This document shows positions 29,363-38,560 of a stretch of DNA of 64,000 nt, in pieces. Origin of the DNA: Shewanella hafniensis (GTDB lineage Bacteria > Pseudomonadota > Gammaproteobacteria > Enterobacterales > Shewanellaceae). The first letter of the stretch is position 1. Each line of letters opens with the position of its first letter. The notes beneath the pieces were generated by a model. The model had not been told where the DNA came from. It saw only the letters and a list, made by a program, of their open reading frames with translations, and did no database searches. Both the position numbers and the translations under genes were made by a program. Where the stretch lies: NCBI RefSeq assembly GCF_019655335.1, contig NZ_BPFD01000002.1, forward strand, positions 62,001-126,000. Reading direction: 5' to 3'.

Positions 29363-29527
29363 GTGACATCCTATGTGATTATTATTTTTGCTTAAAAAAG
29401 CGATTTAGGCAGGACAAGAAGCAAAATAGATGCCAAATTACAAAACACTGTTTTTAAATGAAAAAAACTTACACGACCTTTTGAGATTAGTTTAAATCAT
29501 TCAACAAATTAAGGAATTTTGCTAATT

Positions 29528-29911
29528 ATGAGTCCACTTGACCAAGTATTGGCTGCGGCACGTGCGCTCGAGGCCTGCGGTAAAGTACCGAGCCTTGCCT
29601 TAATAAAAACCCGTTTAGGTAGCAGCCTACCTTTACCTATATTGATCCAAGGCCTACAGCAATTTAAATCTATGCCTAAGGCGGATCGCGAGCGTTTAGC
29701 CGAGTTGCAAGCCATCAGCCCGACAACCGAAGCCACTGCAACTAACGATACCTTGACGCTTGCACTGCTTGCCGAGCGTCTGCAGAAACAACAGACGCAT
29801 TTTGAACGTCATGCTGAGCAGCAAAAAGCAGAAATAATGCAATTAAAAAACGAACTGCTTGAACTTAAACAACGCATCAACTTATTAGAATCCCAAGGAA
29901 AAACCGCTTAA
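29528..29911 (+). CDS. Conserved hypothetical protein with C-terminal coiled coil
   Basis: About 127 aa, not assigned to a family by me. Residues 1-60 form a small helical domain (LDQVLAAARALEACGKVPSLALIKTRLG region) that resembles the winged-helix N-terminus of KfrA-like DNA-binding proteins; residues 75-125 are a Lys/Gln/Glu-rich coiled coil. ATG at 29528 is preferred to a TTG at 29519, which lies too close to the AAGGA at 29511. Its last base overlaps the ATG of the next gene, so they are coupled. Confidence 0.65.
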   Translation: MSPLDQVLAAARALEACGKVPSLALIKTRLGSSLPLPILIQGLQQFKSMPKADRERLAELQAISPTTEATATNDTLTLALLAERLQKQQTHFERHAEQQKAEIMQLKNELLELKQRINLLESQGKTA

Positions 29912-30684
29912 TGTTTGTCACTGAACTGCGTTTTGAATGCTTCGCCGACACCACTATCTCTGCCGCCGAAAAAGCCATTAATCAGCTCCTCGAAGCCTAT
30001 CGAGCTAACGGCCAAATCTTAGGGCGAGAATTTGCGGTCGCCTTTAATGACGGTGAGTTTAGAGTGCGTTTACTGATGCCAGAGAAAAGCAGTTTAGCGC
30101 ATAAATATCACAGCCCTTGGGTCAAAAAAGCCTTAGCAGAGTTAACCGACGCTAAGCTACTCGCGCCGCGGGAAAAGTTTATCGGTCAGGACATTAATTC
30201 TGAGGTCAGCAATACCGACACACCGAGCTGGCAACTGCTGTATACCAGCTTTGTACACATGTGCTCGCCCCTGCGCAGCGGCGATAATCTACTGCCGATT
30301 CCCTTATATCGACTTCCAGCAACCTTTAATGGCGATCACAAACGCATTATCCGTTGGCAGAGCGAATGGCAAGCCTGTGACGAGTTACAAATGGCGGCGG
30401 CCACCAAAGCAGAATTTGCCGCACTCGAGGAATTATCGAGTCCAGACAGTGATTTATTTCGTAGAGGTTGGGATTTGCGCGGCCGTATCGAATATCTCAC
30501 GAAAATCCCGACTTATTACTACTTATACCGCGTAGGTGGTCAAGATTTAGCCTCAGAAAAAGCGCGGCCTTGTCCACGTTGTGGTAGTCATGATTGGAAA
30601 CTCGATGAACCTTTATTGGATATGTTCCACTTTCGCTGCGAGCCTTGCCGCATAGTATCGAATCTGTCTTGGGATCATCAGTAA
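29911..30684 (+). CDS. DUF2310 zinc-ribbon protein
   Basis: A 257-aa protein recognised as the DUF2310 Zn-ribbon family. The C-terminus carries a four-Cys ribbon, CPRCGSHDW and then FRCEPCR (around 222-247). The remaining 215 residues are mixed alpha/beta with no recognised catalytic motif. Function is unknown; the ribbon suggests nucleic acid or protein contact. It is translationally coupled to the coiled-coil gene upstream and convergent with syd. Confidence 0.82.
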   Translation: MFVTELRFECFADTTISAAEKAINQLLEAYRANGQILGREFAVAFNDGEFRVRLLMPEKSSLAHKYHSPWVKKALAELTDAKLLAPREKFIGQDINSEVSNTDTPSWQLLYTSFVHMCSPLRSGDNLLPIPLYRLPATFNGDHKRIIRWQSEWQACDELQMAAATKAEFAALEELSSPDSDLFRRGWDLRGRIEYLTKIPTYYYLYRVGGQDLASEKARPCPRCGSHDWKLDEPLLDMFHFRCEPCRIVSNLSWDHQ

Positions 30685-30707
30685 CATCATTTTATCCCGC
30701 CAAAGAC

Positions 30708-30749
30708 CTCAACCTAAGATAAGCCATGCTTAGGTTGAGCGTTCACGCT
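30708..30749. terminator. Paired hairpins between DUF2310 gene and syd
   Basis: A perfect 11-bp inverted repeat (30708-30718 and 30729-30739), immediately followed by GAGCGT/ACGCTC (30736-30749), in the convergent gap. No U run follows, so termination is uncertain. Confidence 0.35.
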
Positions 30750-30838
30750 CAAACTCAGTGTGGTAGAGCATTCACACTCTGGCTAAACGTGGTAGAAGGC
30801 TGAGAGCTCGCCGCAAGATAGCGTCAAGCTCCCGCCAA

Positions 30839-31489
30839 CTAGCGTTTACCGAAGAGGTTTTGCCACATACGTTTAAAGCTGGCAAAAATCCCCGGATGTT
30901 CTAATGCGGGCATCGGCAGTTCTTCATGTTTAACGGGCGGTGCTATCCGTGGCGATATTGCTTGGATAAACGCAGTCAAACTCGAGGCCAATTGCTCTGA
31001 TTGCACTTCACCAGGGATTTCAATCCACACGCTGCCATCACTGTTATTGATGGTGAGCATTTTATCGCCCTCATCTAATAGGCCAATAAACCACGTCGGT
31101 GGCTGCTTGAGCTTTTTCTTCATCATCAGATGACCAATCAGATTTTGCTGCAGGCAGGTAAAATCATCCTCATTCCACACTTGCAGTAACTCACCCGTGC
31201 CCCATTTTGAGTCGAACAATAATGGCGCAGAAAAATACAAACCGTAAAAATGATTAATTTCCGGCCACAAAGTCAACTCAAGCGCATGCTCAACATTGGC
31301 AAAACTGCCTTCGACTTCGCGTTTCACCGGCTGCCAAGAAACCGCTTGGTCAAGATCAGCATGAAATTCGCCTTGAATACACACAGAAGGCTCACCCTGT
31401 GGATAATAACGCGGTAGTTCACCTAAACTCGTTAGGTAAGCTTGATGATAGTTTTGCAAAAATTTATCGAGTGCGAGCAGACAAGACAC
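30839..31489 (-). CDS. syd: SecY-interacting protein Syd
   Basis: Cytoplasmic protein that binds SecY at the inner-membrane face. The 216 aa contain Syd-family segments [31 protein letters not shown], and [16 protein letters not shown]; a basic C-terminal tail follows. The start is a GTG (31489), giving [14 protein letters not shown], which fits the family. It is divergent from queF with only 59 bp between the starts; in E. coli the two are also neighbours. Confidence 0.92.
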   Translation of the reverse strand: MSCLLALDKFLQNYHQAYLTSLGELPRYYPQGEPSVCIQGEFHADLDQAVSWQPVKREVEGSFANVEHALELTLWPEINHFYGLYFSAPLLFDSKWGTGELLQVWNEDDFTCLQQNLIGHLMMKKKLKQPPTWFIGLLDEGDKMLTINNSDGSVWIEIPGEVQSEQLASSLTAFIQAISPRIAPPVKHEELPMPALEHPGIFASFKRMWQNLFGKR

Positions 31490-31517
31490 TTAAGCACAAT
31501 CCAATTTCAGGTATAAT
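31490..31517 (+). promoter_or_regulatory. Candidate queF promoter
   Basis: Perfect TATAAT at 31512-31517 with a weak -35 (TTAAGC, 31490-31495, spacing 16). Transcription would start near 31524, leaving a 25-nt leader, which argues for the queF ATG at 31549. Confidence 0.6.
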
Positions 31518-31548
31518 GTGCGCCTATTTTGACATGGAAACAGTATTG

Positions 31549-32406
31549 ATGACACAGAATCACGATCCCTATAGTGATGCGCAAGCGCTTGTTGGCCTGA
31601 CTTTAGGTAAAGCCACAGACTATCAAGCCGAGTATGATGCGTCGCTGCTGCAAGGGGTTCCACGCTCACTAAACCGTAATGCTATTGCACTGACTGGGAC
31701 CTTGCCGTTTCATGGTGCCGATATCTGGACGGGTTATGAGCTGTCTTGGTTAAATGCTAAAGGTAAGCCTATGGTGGCCATAGCTGAGTTTCATTTAAGC
31801 TATGAAAGCCTGAACCTGATTGAGTCGAAATCGTTCAAACTGTATCTCAATAGCTTTAATCAAACCAAGTTCGATAGCATAGATTCACTGCAAAAGACCT
31901 TAGTCGCAGACTTAAGTCAATGTGCCCAAGGTGATGTTAGCGTTAAAATCATCGAACCAAAAAGCTTTGGCATTCAGCGTATTATTGAGTTACCAGGCAC
32001 GTGTATTGACGATCTCGATATTGAAGTCAGCGATTATAGTTTTAATCCTGATTACTTGGAAAACAGCACGGACGATAAGCAAACGGTTGCGGAAACGCTT
32101 AATTCAAACCTGCTGAAATCCAACTGTTTGATCACTTCGCAACCCGACTGGGGCAGCGTAATGATCCGTTATCAAGGACCTAAAATCGATCGCGAGAAAT
32201 TGCTGCGCTATTTGATTTCTTTCCGCCAACATAACGAGTTCCACGAGCAATGTGTCGAGCGGATTTTTGTCGATTTGAAGCGTTTCTGTCATTGCACTAA
32301 ATTAACCGTTTACGCCCGCTACACGCGCCGCGGCGGTTTAGATATCAACCCGTATCGCAGTGACTTCGAGCAACCTGGTGAAAGCCACAGACTCGCAAGG
32401 CAGTAA
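31549..32406 (+). CDS. queF: NADPH-dependent 7-cyano-7-deazaguanine reductase
   Basis: Reduces preQ0 to preQ1 in queuosine synthesis. The 285 aa are of the long (YqcD/E. coli) type made of two tunnelling-fold halves. The catalytic Cys193 lies in [13 protein letters not shown], and the substrate-binding Glu and [11 protein letters not shown] segment follow. The frame runs upstream to 31399 through the syd start, but the predicted promoter at 31512-31517 excludes those residues. ATG at 31534 is a second option. Confidence 0.94.
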   Translation: MTQNHDPYSDAQALVGLTLGKATDYQAEYDASLLQGVPRSLNRNAIALTGTLPFHGADIWTGYELSWLNAKGKPMVAIAEFHLSYESLNLIESKSFKLYLNSFNQTKFDSIDSLQKTLVADLSQCAQGDVSVKIIEPKSFGIQRIIELPGTCIDDLDIEVSDYSFNPDYLENSTDDKQTVAETLNSNLLKSNCLITSQPDWGSVMIRYQGPKIDREKLLRYLISFRQHNEFHEQCVERIFVDLKRFCHCTKLTVYARYTRRGGLDINPYRSDFEQPGESHRLARQ

Positions 32407-32481
32407 TTAACGCCCATTCGACTAGCAAATTTCGAACTAACGTTTAGCACTGAGACAAAAACCAAGGTTAAAACCGACACT

Positions 32482-32529
32482 AAGCTCTGAATCACTAGCC
32501 CTAGTTGCTAACAAGATTCAGAGCTTTTT
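32482..32529. terminator. Terminator between queF and the LysR gene
   Basis: A 12-bp inverted repeat (AAGCTCTGAATC at 32482-32493, GATTCAGAGCTT at 32515-32526) ending in TTTTT on the plus strand. Its right half lies inside the last codons of the convergent lysR gene. Confidence 0.8.
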
Positions 32530-33454
32530 CATTGACTGTACTCGCACTGGCATCGAGCAATAAATTTCGCAGCCATTGATGACTCGGGTTTTGGGTGTAT
32601 TTACTGCTCCACACCATATACAAATCAATGGGTCTTGTTTTCAGTGGCATAGGTAAAATTTGGATGCCGAACATCTCGGCGTACTGACTAGCGTACCGCA
32701 AAGGCGCTATGCCTATCGCCTCACTTTTGCCTACGGTAGCAAACATGCTCAATAAGGATGACTGCTCACTATACATCCTGCGCCTTGGCAACACGCCTTC
32801 GGTAAACAAATCCCCCGCAGTAAGATTAAAACGCCGCATATTCAAAAAAACATGTTTCTCCTCAAAATACTGCTCATGGGTGATGGCGCCTTGAATCCGC
32901 GGATGCTGCCGACTGACGATACACACTAAGGTTTCAGTGAAGAGTAACTTGCTCGAGAGCAAACTTTGCTGCGCGGGTTTAATGTCTATCGCCACCGCAA
33001 CCCGCTCAAGCAAGATATCGCGATATAAATCAGCCTCCTGAGGTGGTGATTCACGGAAAATTACTTCAATGTCCGCATCCTGCAATAACGCCTGCACACC
33101 GGTTTGTAGCGCTTCAATAACCGACTCATTGGCATACACATAAAAGCGCCGCTGGCTACACTTTGGGTCAAAATGCTCAAACCCTAGCAATACGGTTTCA
33201 ATATCAGCCATCGGCTGCTCAAACTTACGGTACATTTCCCGCGCTACCGCTGTCGGCTCAATTCCTCGCCCAACCCGATTAAACAATGACTCCCCGACCC
33301 ATACCCTGAATCGGCTGATCGCATTACTGACTGAAGACTGAGTTAAATCCAGTTCATCAGCCGCTTGGGTGAAGGAACGAGTACGGTAAACCACCATAAA
33401 CACGCGCAATAAGTTTAAATCTAACGGCTTTTGTGTCGGCATAAGGGAAAGCAC
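32501..33454 (-). CDS. LysR family transcriptional regulator
   Basis: A 317-aa (or 313-aa, from ATG at 33442) LysR regulator. The N-terminal winged helix-turn-helix is clear (SFTQAADELDLTQSSVSNAI, about 31-50), followed by the linker helix and a periplasmic-binding-like effector domain (about 100-300). It is divergent from the alkylsulfatase gene with a 111-bp gap, the usual position for a LysR controlling its neighbour, so it may sense sulfate esters or a product. Effector and target are inference. Confidence 0.88.
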   Translation of the reverse strand: MLSLMPTQKPLDLNLLRVFMVVYRTRSFTQAADELDLTQSSVSNAISRFRVWVGESLFNRVGRGIEPTAVAREMYRKFEQPMADIETVLLGFEHFDPKCSQRRFYVYANESVIEALQTGVQALLQDADIEVIFRESPPQEADLYRDILLERVAVAIDIKPAQQSLLSSKLLFTETLVCIVSRQHPRIQGAITHEQYFEEKHVFLNMRRFNLTAGDLFTEGVLPRRRMYSEQSSLLSMFATVGKSEAIGIAPLRYASQYAEMFGIQILPMPLKTRPIDLYMVWSSKYTQNPSHQWLRNLLLDASASTVNEKALNLVSN

Positions 33455-33565
33455 TCATTCACAATATGAATATTACAACCCAAGCTAACTCGAGTTATCT
33501 AAATACACAAGCTGTCTATACTCAAACCATCAACGACACTATCTCTCTTATCTGTAGGTAAAATT

Positions 33566-35554
33566 ATGCAAAAATCTTTGATGACATTGAGTATTATCGC
33601 AACGTTCTCCCTCAGCGCGACAGCGGCAGAACACGAGCATGAACATATCAGCCTGCACTATCAGGGAAAGCCTGCGACCCAGCAAACTACTGAGGTCAAC
33701 AAGGCCACTGCAGCCACTCTAAATTACACCGATAAAAAAGCCTTTGAAGAGTTTTCTAAAAATCTCATCGCCGAACTCGATGAACCAACAGCCGCCATTT
33801 TGCGCACTGAATTTAGCTTTATCGGCGACAAAACCCCAGACACAGTCAATCCCTCACTCTATCGCCAAGCCCAGTTGAATATGGTGTCTAACGGCTTATA
33901 CAAGGTCACAGAGGGGATTTACCAAGTTCGCGGTACTGACTTGTCGAACTTAACGCTTATCCGCGGTAAAACGGGGTGGATCCTTTATGACGTGCTGCTC
34001 ACCAAAGAAGCGGCAAAGTTATCATTGGAATTTGCCCTAAAAAACTTGCCTGAGGGTAATGACTTACCTGTGGTCGCTATGATTTATTCCCACAGCCATG
34101 CGGACCATTTTGGCGGTTCCCGCGCCATTAAAGACATGTACCCTAAGGTCAAAGTCTATGGTTCAAATAACATTACCAAAGAAATTGTCGACGAAAATGT
34201 TCTCGCCGGTAATGCCATGAGCCGCCGCGCCGCCTATCAATACGGCGCAACATTAGAGCGCAACGAGCAAGGCATTGTCGATGCCGCACTCGCAAAAGGA
34301 TTGTCCAAAGGCGAAGTGACCTACGTGAAACCCGATATCACCCTCAACAGCAAAGATAAGTGGGAAACACGCACTATTGATGGCATCGACATGGTGTTTA
34401 TGGATGCATCAGGCACAGAAGCCGCCTCAGAAATGGCCACCTATATTCCCTCAATGAAGGCCTTATGGACGGGTGAACTCACCTACCATGGCATGCACAA
34501 CATTTACACCTTGCGCGGTGCAAAAGTCCGTGACGCCATCAAATGGTCTAAAGACATCAATGCATTGCTGACACGCTTTGGCGATGATGCGCAGGTTCTT
34601 TTTGAGGCCCATTCAGCACCTGTCTTTGGCAATGCGGATGTCAATGCTTATCTCAGAATGCAAAGGGATAACTATGGTCTAGTGCATAATCAAACCCTGC
34701 GTTTAGCCAATAATGGTGTAGGTATTCAAGATATTGGCGATGCGATTCAAACCACTATCCCTAAAGCGGTGCGTGATACTTGGTATACCAATGGTTACCA
34801 TGGCACCTACAGCCATAATGCCAAAGCCGTGTACAACATGTATTTAGGCTATTTCGATATGAATCCAGCCAACTTAAACCCACTGCCGACAAAGGATGAA
34901 GCGGCCAAATTTGTCGAGTATATGGGCGGTGCTAAAGCCGTACTCAAACATGCTAAAGCCGACTATGCCCAAGGCGAATACCGTTTCGTGGCAACGGCAC
35001 TGAATAAAGTGGTCATGGCAGAACCCGATAACGAAAAGGCAAGACAATTACTGGCCGATACCTATGAGCAACTGGGTTACCAAGCGGAGGGTGCAGGCTG
35101 GCGCAACATTTATCTTACTGGCGCCCAAGAGTTACGCACAGGGATCCAACCCGGCGCCCCTAAATCGGCCTCGGCTGATATTTTAGGTGAAATGGATATC
35201 TCGACTCTGTTCGACTTCCTCGCCGTCAAAGTCGATAGTATCAAGGCCGCTGAACTTGGACTGTTAAGGCTTAATGTGATTAACCCTGACACTAAAGAAA
35301 CACTCTACGTCGAGTTAAGCAACGGTAACTTAAGCAATATTAAGGTTGATAAACCAATAGAGGCCGATACCAATCTTTATATTGATAAGCGTGACATTAC
35401 CGGGATTTTACTCGGCAAAGTGACCCTCAAAGACTTACTTGCCAACGGCACGGCCAAACTAGAAGGCGATAAAGCAGCCTTCGGTAAGATAGCGTCGACC
35501 TTAGTAAAATTTGATGAAAACTTTGAAATCGTCCCACTTCCGAACGCGAAGTAG
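33566..35554 (+). CDS. SdsA1/YjcS-like alkyl sulfatase
   Basis: Predicted periplasmic hydrolase of primary alkyl sulfates such as SDS, releasing an alcohol and sulfate. The 662 aa have a signal peptide (about 1-20, ending SATAA), a metallo-beta-lactamase domain with HSHADHFGG (His176, His178, Asp180, His181) and further ligands in TGELTYHGMHN and FEAHSAP, a helical dimerisation region (about 380-530) and a C-terminal SCP2-like domain (about 540-660). This is the type III alkylsulfatase layout. It could also act on other sulfate esters. A terminator follows, so it is monocistronic. Confidence 0.9.
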   Translation: MQKSLMTLSIIATFSLSATAAEHEHEHISLHYQGKPATQQTTEVNKATAATLNYTDKKAFEEFSKNLIAELDEPTAAILRTEFSFIGDKTPDTVNPSLYRQAQLNMVSNGLYKVTEGIYQVRGTDLSNLTLIRGKTGWILYDVLLTKEAAKLSLEFALKNLPEGNDLPVVAMIYSHSHADHFGGSRAIKDMYPKVKVYGSNNITKEIVDENVLAGNAMSRRAAYQYGATLERNEQGIVDAALAKGLSKGEVTYVKPDITLNSKDKWETRTIDGIDMVFMDASGTEAASEMATYIPSMKALWTGELTYHGMHNIYTLRGAKVRDAIKWSKDINALLTRFGDDAQVLFEAHSAPVFGNADVNAYLRMQRDNYGLVHNQTLRLANNGVGIQDIGDAIQTTIPKAVRDTWYTNGYHGTYSHNAKAVYNMYLGYFDMNPANLNPLPTKDEAAKFVEYMGGAKAVLKHAKADYAQGEYRFVATALNKVVMAEPDNEKARQLLADTYEQLGYQAEGAGWRNIYLTGAQELRTGIQPGAPKSASADILGEMDISTLFDFLAVKVDSIKAAELGLLRLNVINPDTKETLYVELSNGNLSNIKVDKPIEADTNLYIDKRDITGILLGKVTLKDLLANGTAKLEGDKAAFGKIASTLVKFDENFEIVPLPNAK

Positions 35555-35561
35555 TGACATC

Positions 35562-35588
35562 AACGCCCTGATAATTCAGGGCGTTTTT
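35562..35588 (+). terminator. Terminator after the alkylsulfatase gene
   Basis: Inverted repeat AACGCCCTGA / TCAGGGCGTT with a TAAT loop and a following T run, 8 bp after the stop codon; likely also serves the convergent Spo0M gene. Confidence 0.88.
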
Positions 35589-35602
35589 ATGGAAAAGATT
35601 AA

Positions 35603-36343
35603 CTAGCGTATATTCGCCTTGAACACTTCTAACACTTGGCTGGCGCTAGCGTTATTGGCTAACGTAAAGTACAAATAGCCATCACCGCGAAATGCCCTGT
35701 CTAATTCAAGCAGTAAATGGGTTTGCTCAGCTTCGCACACCACAGAGATTTCAATCTCACGTATCGTATTTAACCCTAGATTACGCGGCTTAAACTCAAA
35801 TTCTTGATAACATCCAGAGGTTGAGCGAAAGGCGCGGGTATTCAAGAATCCCTGCTCAACATCGGCCTTATAAAGTACATAACCCATACTAAACATAGCA
35901 TTAAGCACATGTTCAAGAACTGGTGTAGGCATGACAACCAAAACATCGGTGTCGCTAGGGTCAATCGCTGAATCAATATCTACACCTGTTTGCAGCCAAA
36001 CTTGACACTGATTATTCCGCACAGGTAACTGAGTAAATGGCGTTTCAGGATGCAACTTACCACTGAAAGGAATGTTGCGCACTTCACCAGCTTGGATCTC
36101 AAAAGAATCGCTTAAACGCCAAGTTGCAAGTTTATGATTTTTAAAATAATCGCCATTATCTGTACTCACTTTAACTTTAGTCATTAACGCCAAGTCGAGT
36201 CCCGAAATTCTCTGCGCCACATTGCCGCCTTTAACGACGATTGTCGCGTTAAACATTTGGCCCGGCAACAAGCGATTATCTTCCAGTAAAGTATCGACAC
36301 TCGCGCCGCCAATTCCGACAGAGGCAAGCATTTTTTTAAACAT
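35603..36343 (-). CDS. Spo0M/SpoOM family arrestin-like protein
   Basis: A 246-aa cytoplasmic protein of the sporulation-control Spo0M family, which has an arrestin-like beta-sandwich. Family features are the opening MFKKMLASVGIGGASVDT, the GQMFNATIVVKGG strand, and the C-terminal half with DIEI/VVV strands. The name comes from Bacillus; in this non-sporulating group the role is unknown. It is followed 88 bp upstream by a small lipoprotein gene in the same direction. Confidence 0.82.
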   Translation of the reverse strand: MFKKMLASVGIGGASVDTLLEDNRLLPGQMFNATIVVKGGNVAQRISGLDLALMTKVKVSTDNGDYFKNHKLATWRLSDSFEIQAGEVRNIPFSGKLHPETPFTQLPVRNNQCQVWLQTGVDIDSAIDPSDTDVLVVMPTPVLEHVLNAMFSMGYVLYKADVEQGFLNTRAFRSTSGCYQEFEFKPRNLGLNTIREIEISVVCEAEQTHLLLELDRAFRGDGYLYFTLANNASASQVLEVFKANIR

Positions 36344-36431
36344 AGGGGTTCCTTATCCAGTGAACCTATTAACTATCATCAACCTAGTTCCAAGTGATTG
36401 AGGATAATGTTGTCAGATTAACAAAGCAGAA

Positions 36432-36977
36432 TTAGTTCGCAGAACCTGGCGTTGGCGCTGCAGTTTTGCACTCAAGCAATAATTGCTGGAAATGCGCACC
36501 TAAGTCTTGTTGGGCAAATTGCTCGCTCGCAGTCGCCATTTGCTTAAGGCTTTGTAAGGCTTGATCTAAACCTTGTTGCTCAATGAGACTTTTAGCATAG
36601 GCCGCCGCATCGGCGCCTTTTTGCAGCAAGCTCGCGACCTGATCAAAACTGATGTCTTGTTCCATCACTTTCTGTAAGTCACCCAGCAATTCTGCCACCT
36701 TGGCCGACTCCACCAGCGAGCCCTCAACATTCACTAACTTGCCAAGCGGATCTTGGCTCAGTTTTTCAGCCACGCAGGCCGAAACTGTGCCCGCCGCTGC
36801 GCTTTGGGCCACAACATCTAAGCCATTAGCACGAATTTGCTCAACCACTTGCTGCAATTGTGGATCTTGGGCTAACCAAGCCTGCTCTAATTGTTGCTTT
36901 TCATCGCCACCAAAATAACCACAACCAGATAGCAACACCAGCATAGTAGCCGGCAACATGCACTTAATCTGTTTCAT
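36432..36977 (-). CDS. Hypothetical helical lipoprotein
   Basis: A 181-aa lipoprotein: signal peptide with lipobox LLSGC (Cys19), then an almost entirely helical, Gln/Ala/Leu-rich mature part. Only two more Cys occur (one in VSACVAEKL, one near the C-terminus, LLECKT), which could form a disulfide. I do not recognise the family. It precedes the Spo0M-like gene and may be co-transcribed. Confidence 0.7.
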   Translation of the reverse strand: MKQIKCMLPATMLVLLSGCGYFGGDEKQQLEQAWLAQDPQLQQVVEQIRANGLDVVAQSAAAGTVSACVAEKLSQDPLGKLVNVEGSLVESAKVAELLGDLQKVMEQDISFDQVASLLQKGADAAAYAKSLIEQQGLDQALQSLKQMATASEQFAQQDLGAHFQQLLLECKTAAPTPGSAN

Positions 36978-37168
36978 TGCTAAACCTCATTTAATCCATT
37001 CAAATTCAAAATATTATCGGCGTGACTATACCCAGCAATGTTTAACCGAAGATGAATAAAACGGTTGATAGCAAGATAAGACGGAGAAAGAACCATGGCT
37101 AAATGCGATCGCGAACTTCAGCGGTTTAACTGAGTTTACTGGCGTGAAAAAAACACGCTCTTTCGTCG

Positions 37169-38155
37169 TTAATCAGCAGCAAGTAAGCACTCTATACTAC
37201 TCAGCTGTGCGGTTAGCGTTAAAGGAAGACTGGCGTTACCTGCATGCGCTAGGCTAATGGCAAAGCGATACTCCTCGGTCAAACGACCAAAATGTGCCTG
37301 CCAATGCATAGGGTCTGCTAAATCCAGTGTGTGTATTGGAATTTGTAGCGGGACTTGTAATGAAATATGTGGATAAACATTAAGCCTCTCTGCTACGCCG
37401 CAGGATTGCCTTAATGCGGCATCTTGACAGGATAGCTCAAGCGATTCGACTGCCAGTTGTTCGAACGGCTTTAGCTCAAAGGCGAAAGATTTAAGCGACT
37501 GCGCTAAACCGAGTCCTGTGGCCTTGATATAGGACTCCTTTAACGCCCATAAATCGAAAAAGCGCTGCCGCTGACTCGCTTCATCGGCGAGAGCGAGCAA
37601 GGCTGACGTTTCTTGGGGAGAAAAATAATGATTTAGGATTGGATAGATATCCGTCTTCGGCCGCGATCTTTCAATATCGGCCCCAAATAAACCAGACTCA
37701 ACGCCATGAAACTGAGCCACACCAATCAATAACCAATCGCCGCTATGGCTTAGGTTAAACTCAAGCCCAGTTTGCTGCCGTAATGCCGTCGTTAAGCTCG
37801 GTTTACCCTTAGCGCCATATTCGAAACACCACGCCTGTGGCGATAAATCCGCATAGCGAGATAACACGGCCCGCAGCGCCGCCCTGACCTGTAATCCCTT
37901 CATTTGCGCCTTGGGGTCGCGATAACGCGCAACCTTTGCCAGTTCATCCTCACTTAACCAAGACTCGGCGAGTGATGTTTTGGCCACTGAAATATCATGC
38001 AGCGGAATAAAAAATAGATCCACATTCACGCCATTTTTGCTAGATGCTAGAGAGTCAGTCATTCGAGAGCCTAGCTGTACCAAGCTCTGCGGCTGATGAG
38101 TTATTATTGGCTGGCTTTCTGGAGAGCACTTAGCGGCATTCTGTTCAGGATTCAT
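37169..38155 (-). CDS. pfaE: 4'-phosphopantetheinyl transferase PfaE
   Basis: Sfp-type PPTase that attaches phosphopantetheine from CoA to the serines of the tandem ACPs of PfaA. The 328 aa show FNLSHSGDW (133-141), the metal-binding GADIE (Asp160, Glu162) and the signature WALKESYIKATG (Trp203, Lys206, Glu207, Lys211). The first 40 residues are not conserved; ATG at 38155 or at 38062 could be the start, and neither has a clear ribosome site. The upstream mini-ORF chain whose last stop overlaps the ATG at 38155 favours that start by coupling. It is divergent from pfaR. Confidence 0.93.
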   Translation of the reverse strand: MNPEQNAAKCSPESQPIITHQPQSLVQLGSRMTDSLASSKNGVNVDLFFIPLHDISVAKTSLAESWLSEDELAKVARYRDPKAQMKGLQVRAALRAVLSRYADLSPQAWCFEYGAKGKPSLTTALRQQTGLEFNLSHSGDWLLIGVAQFHGVESGLFGADIERSRPKTDIYPILNHYFSPQETSALLALADEASQRQRFFDLWALKESYIKATGLGLAQSLKSFAFELKPFEQLAVESLELSCQDAALRQSCGVAERLNVYPHISLQVPLQIPIHTLDLADPMHWQAHFGRLTEEYRFAISLAHAGNASLPLTLTAQLSSIECLLAAD

Positions 38156-38271
38156 TTATGTGAGTTCATTTATATGGATTTATTATTGTTCGGGTTCATT
38201 TATCTGGATTTATTATTGTTCGGGTTCATTTATCTGGATTTATTATTGTTCGGGTTCATTTATCTGGGTTC
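38151..38271. repeat. 30-bp tandem repeats in the pfaE leader
   Basis: Three full 30-bp copies (38165-38194, 38195-38224, 38225-38254; copy 1 differs by one base) flanked by partial copies at 38151-38158 and 38255-38271. Read leftward each unit holds an ATG, eight codons and TAA directly before the next ATG. The array lies between the predicted pfaE promoter and the gene. The plus-strand open frame across it is an artefact of the repeat. Confidence 0.95.
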
Positions 38272-38295
38272 ACTATTAACTGACTCATTAGCCAT

Positions 38296-38324
38296 CTTAT
38301 ATAGTCGGATCAGTGCTATATCAA
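38296..38324 (-). promoter_or_regulatory. pfaE: Predicted pfaE promoter
   Basis: Read leftward: TTGATA (38319-38324), 17-bp spacer, TATAAG (38296-38301), each hexamer 5 of 6 to the sigma-70 consensus. Transcription would start near 38289, giving a leader of about 134 nt that includes the whole repeat array. Confidence 0.7.
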
Positions 38325-38535
38325 GCCTTAGAGCCAATGCCAGCAAAAAATCAGTAGCAAAATAAGTGGCGAAATCTACAACGCAATATTTAGTGCAATG
38401 CCTAGCCCATCTTTAGCTCGTTTTCAACGCTATAAGCCACACAAACAGTCGCTCAAGTTAGCCGTTTCAGCCGCACAGTTTCACTCATCACAGAGGAGGC
38501 TTAAGCCAATATTGGGCTATTTTACCCCGCTAACT

Positions 38536-38560
38536 CAAAAAAGCGGCCTTTATCGCCGCT
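38536..38560 (-). terminator. Leftward terminator between pfaR and pfaE
   Basis: On the minus strand AGCGGC-(7 nt)-GCCGCT is followed by TTTTTT. It lies upstream of the predicted pfaE promoter, so it would stop leftward RNA started near pfaR: a small RNA, or read-through kept out of pfaE. Confidence 0.65.

Noticed and set aside
31399..31548. Longer N-terminus for QueF overlapping syd
   Set aside because: The extension reads through the syd start and the predicted queF promoter; the family start is at 31549.
38151..38271. CRISPR-like repeat array
   Set aside because: The 30-bp units are directly adjacent with no spacers, and no cas genes are present.
38096..38365. 89-codon plus-strand frame with repeated Leu/Phe/Ile units across the pfaE leader
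   Set aside because: It is created by the 30-bp tandem repeat on the strand opposite to pfaE, has no ribosome site, and overlaps the start of pfaE.
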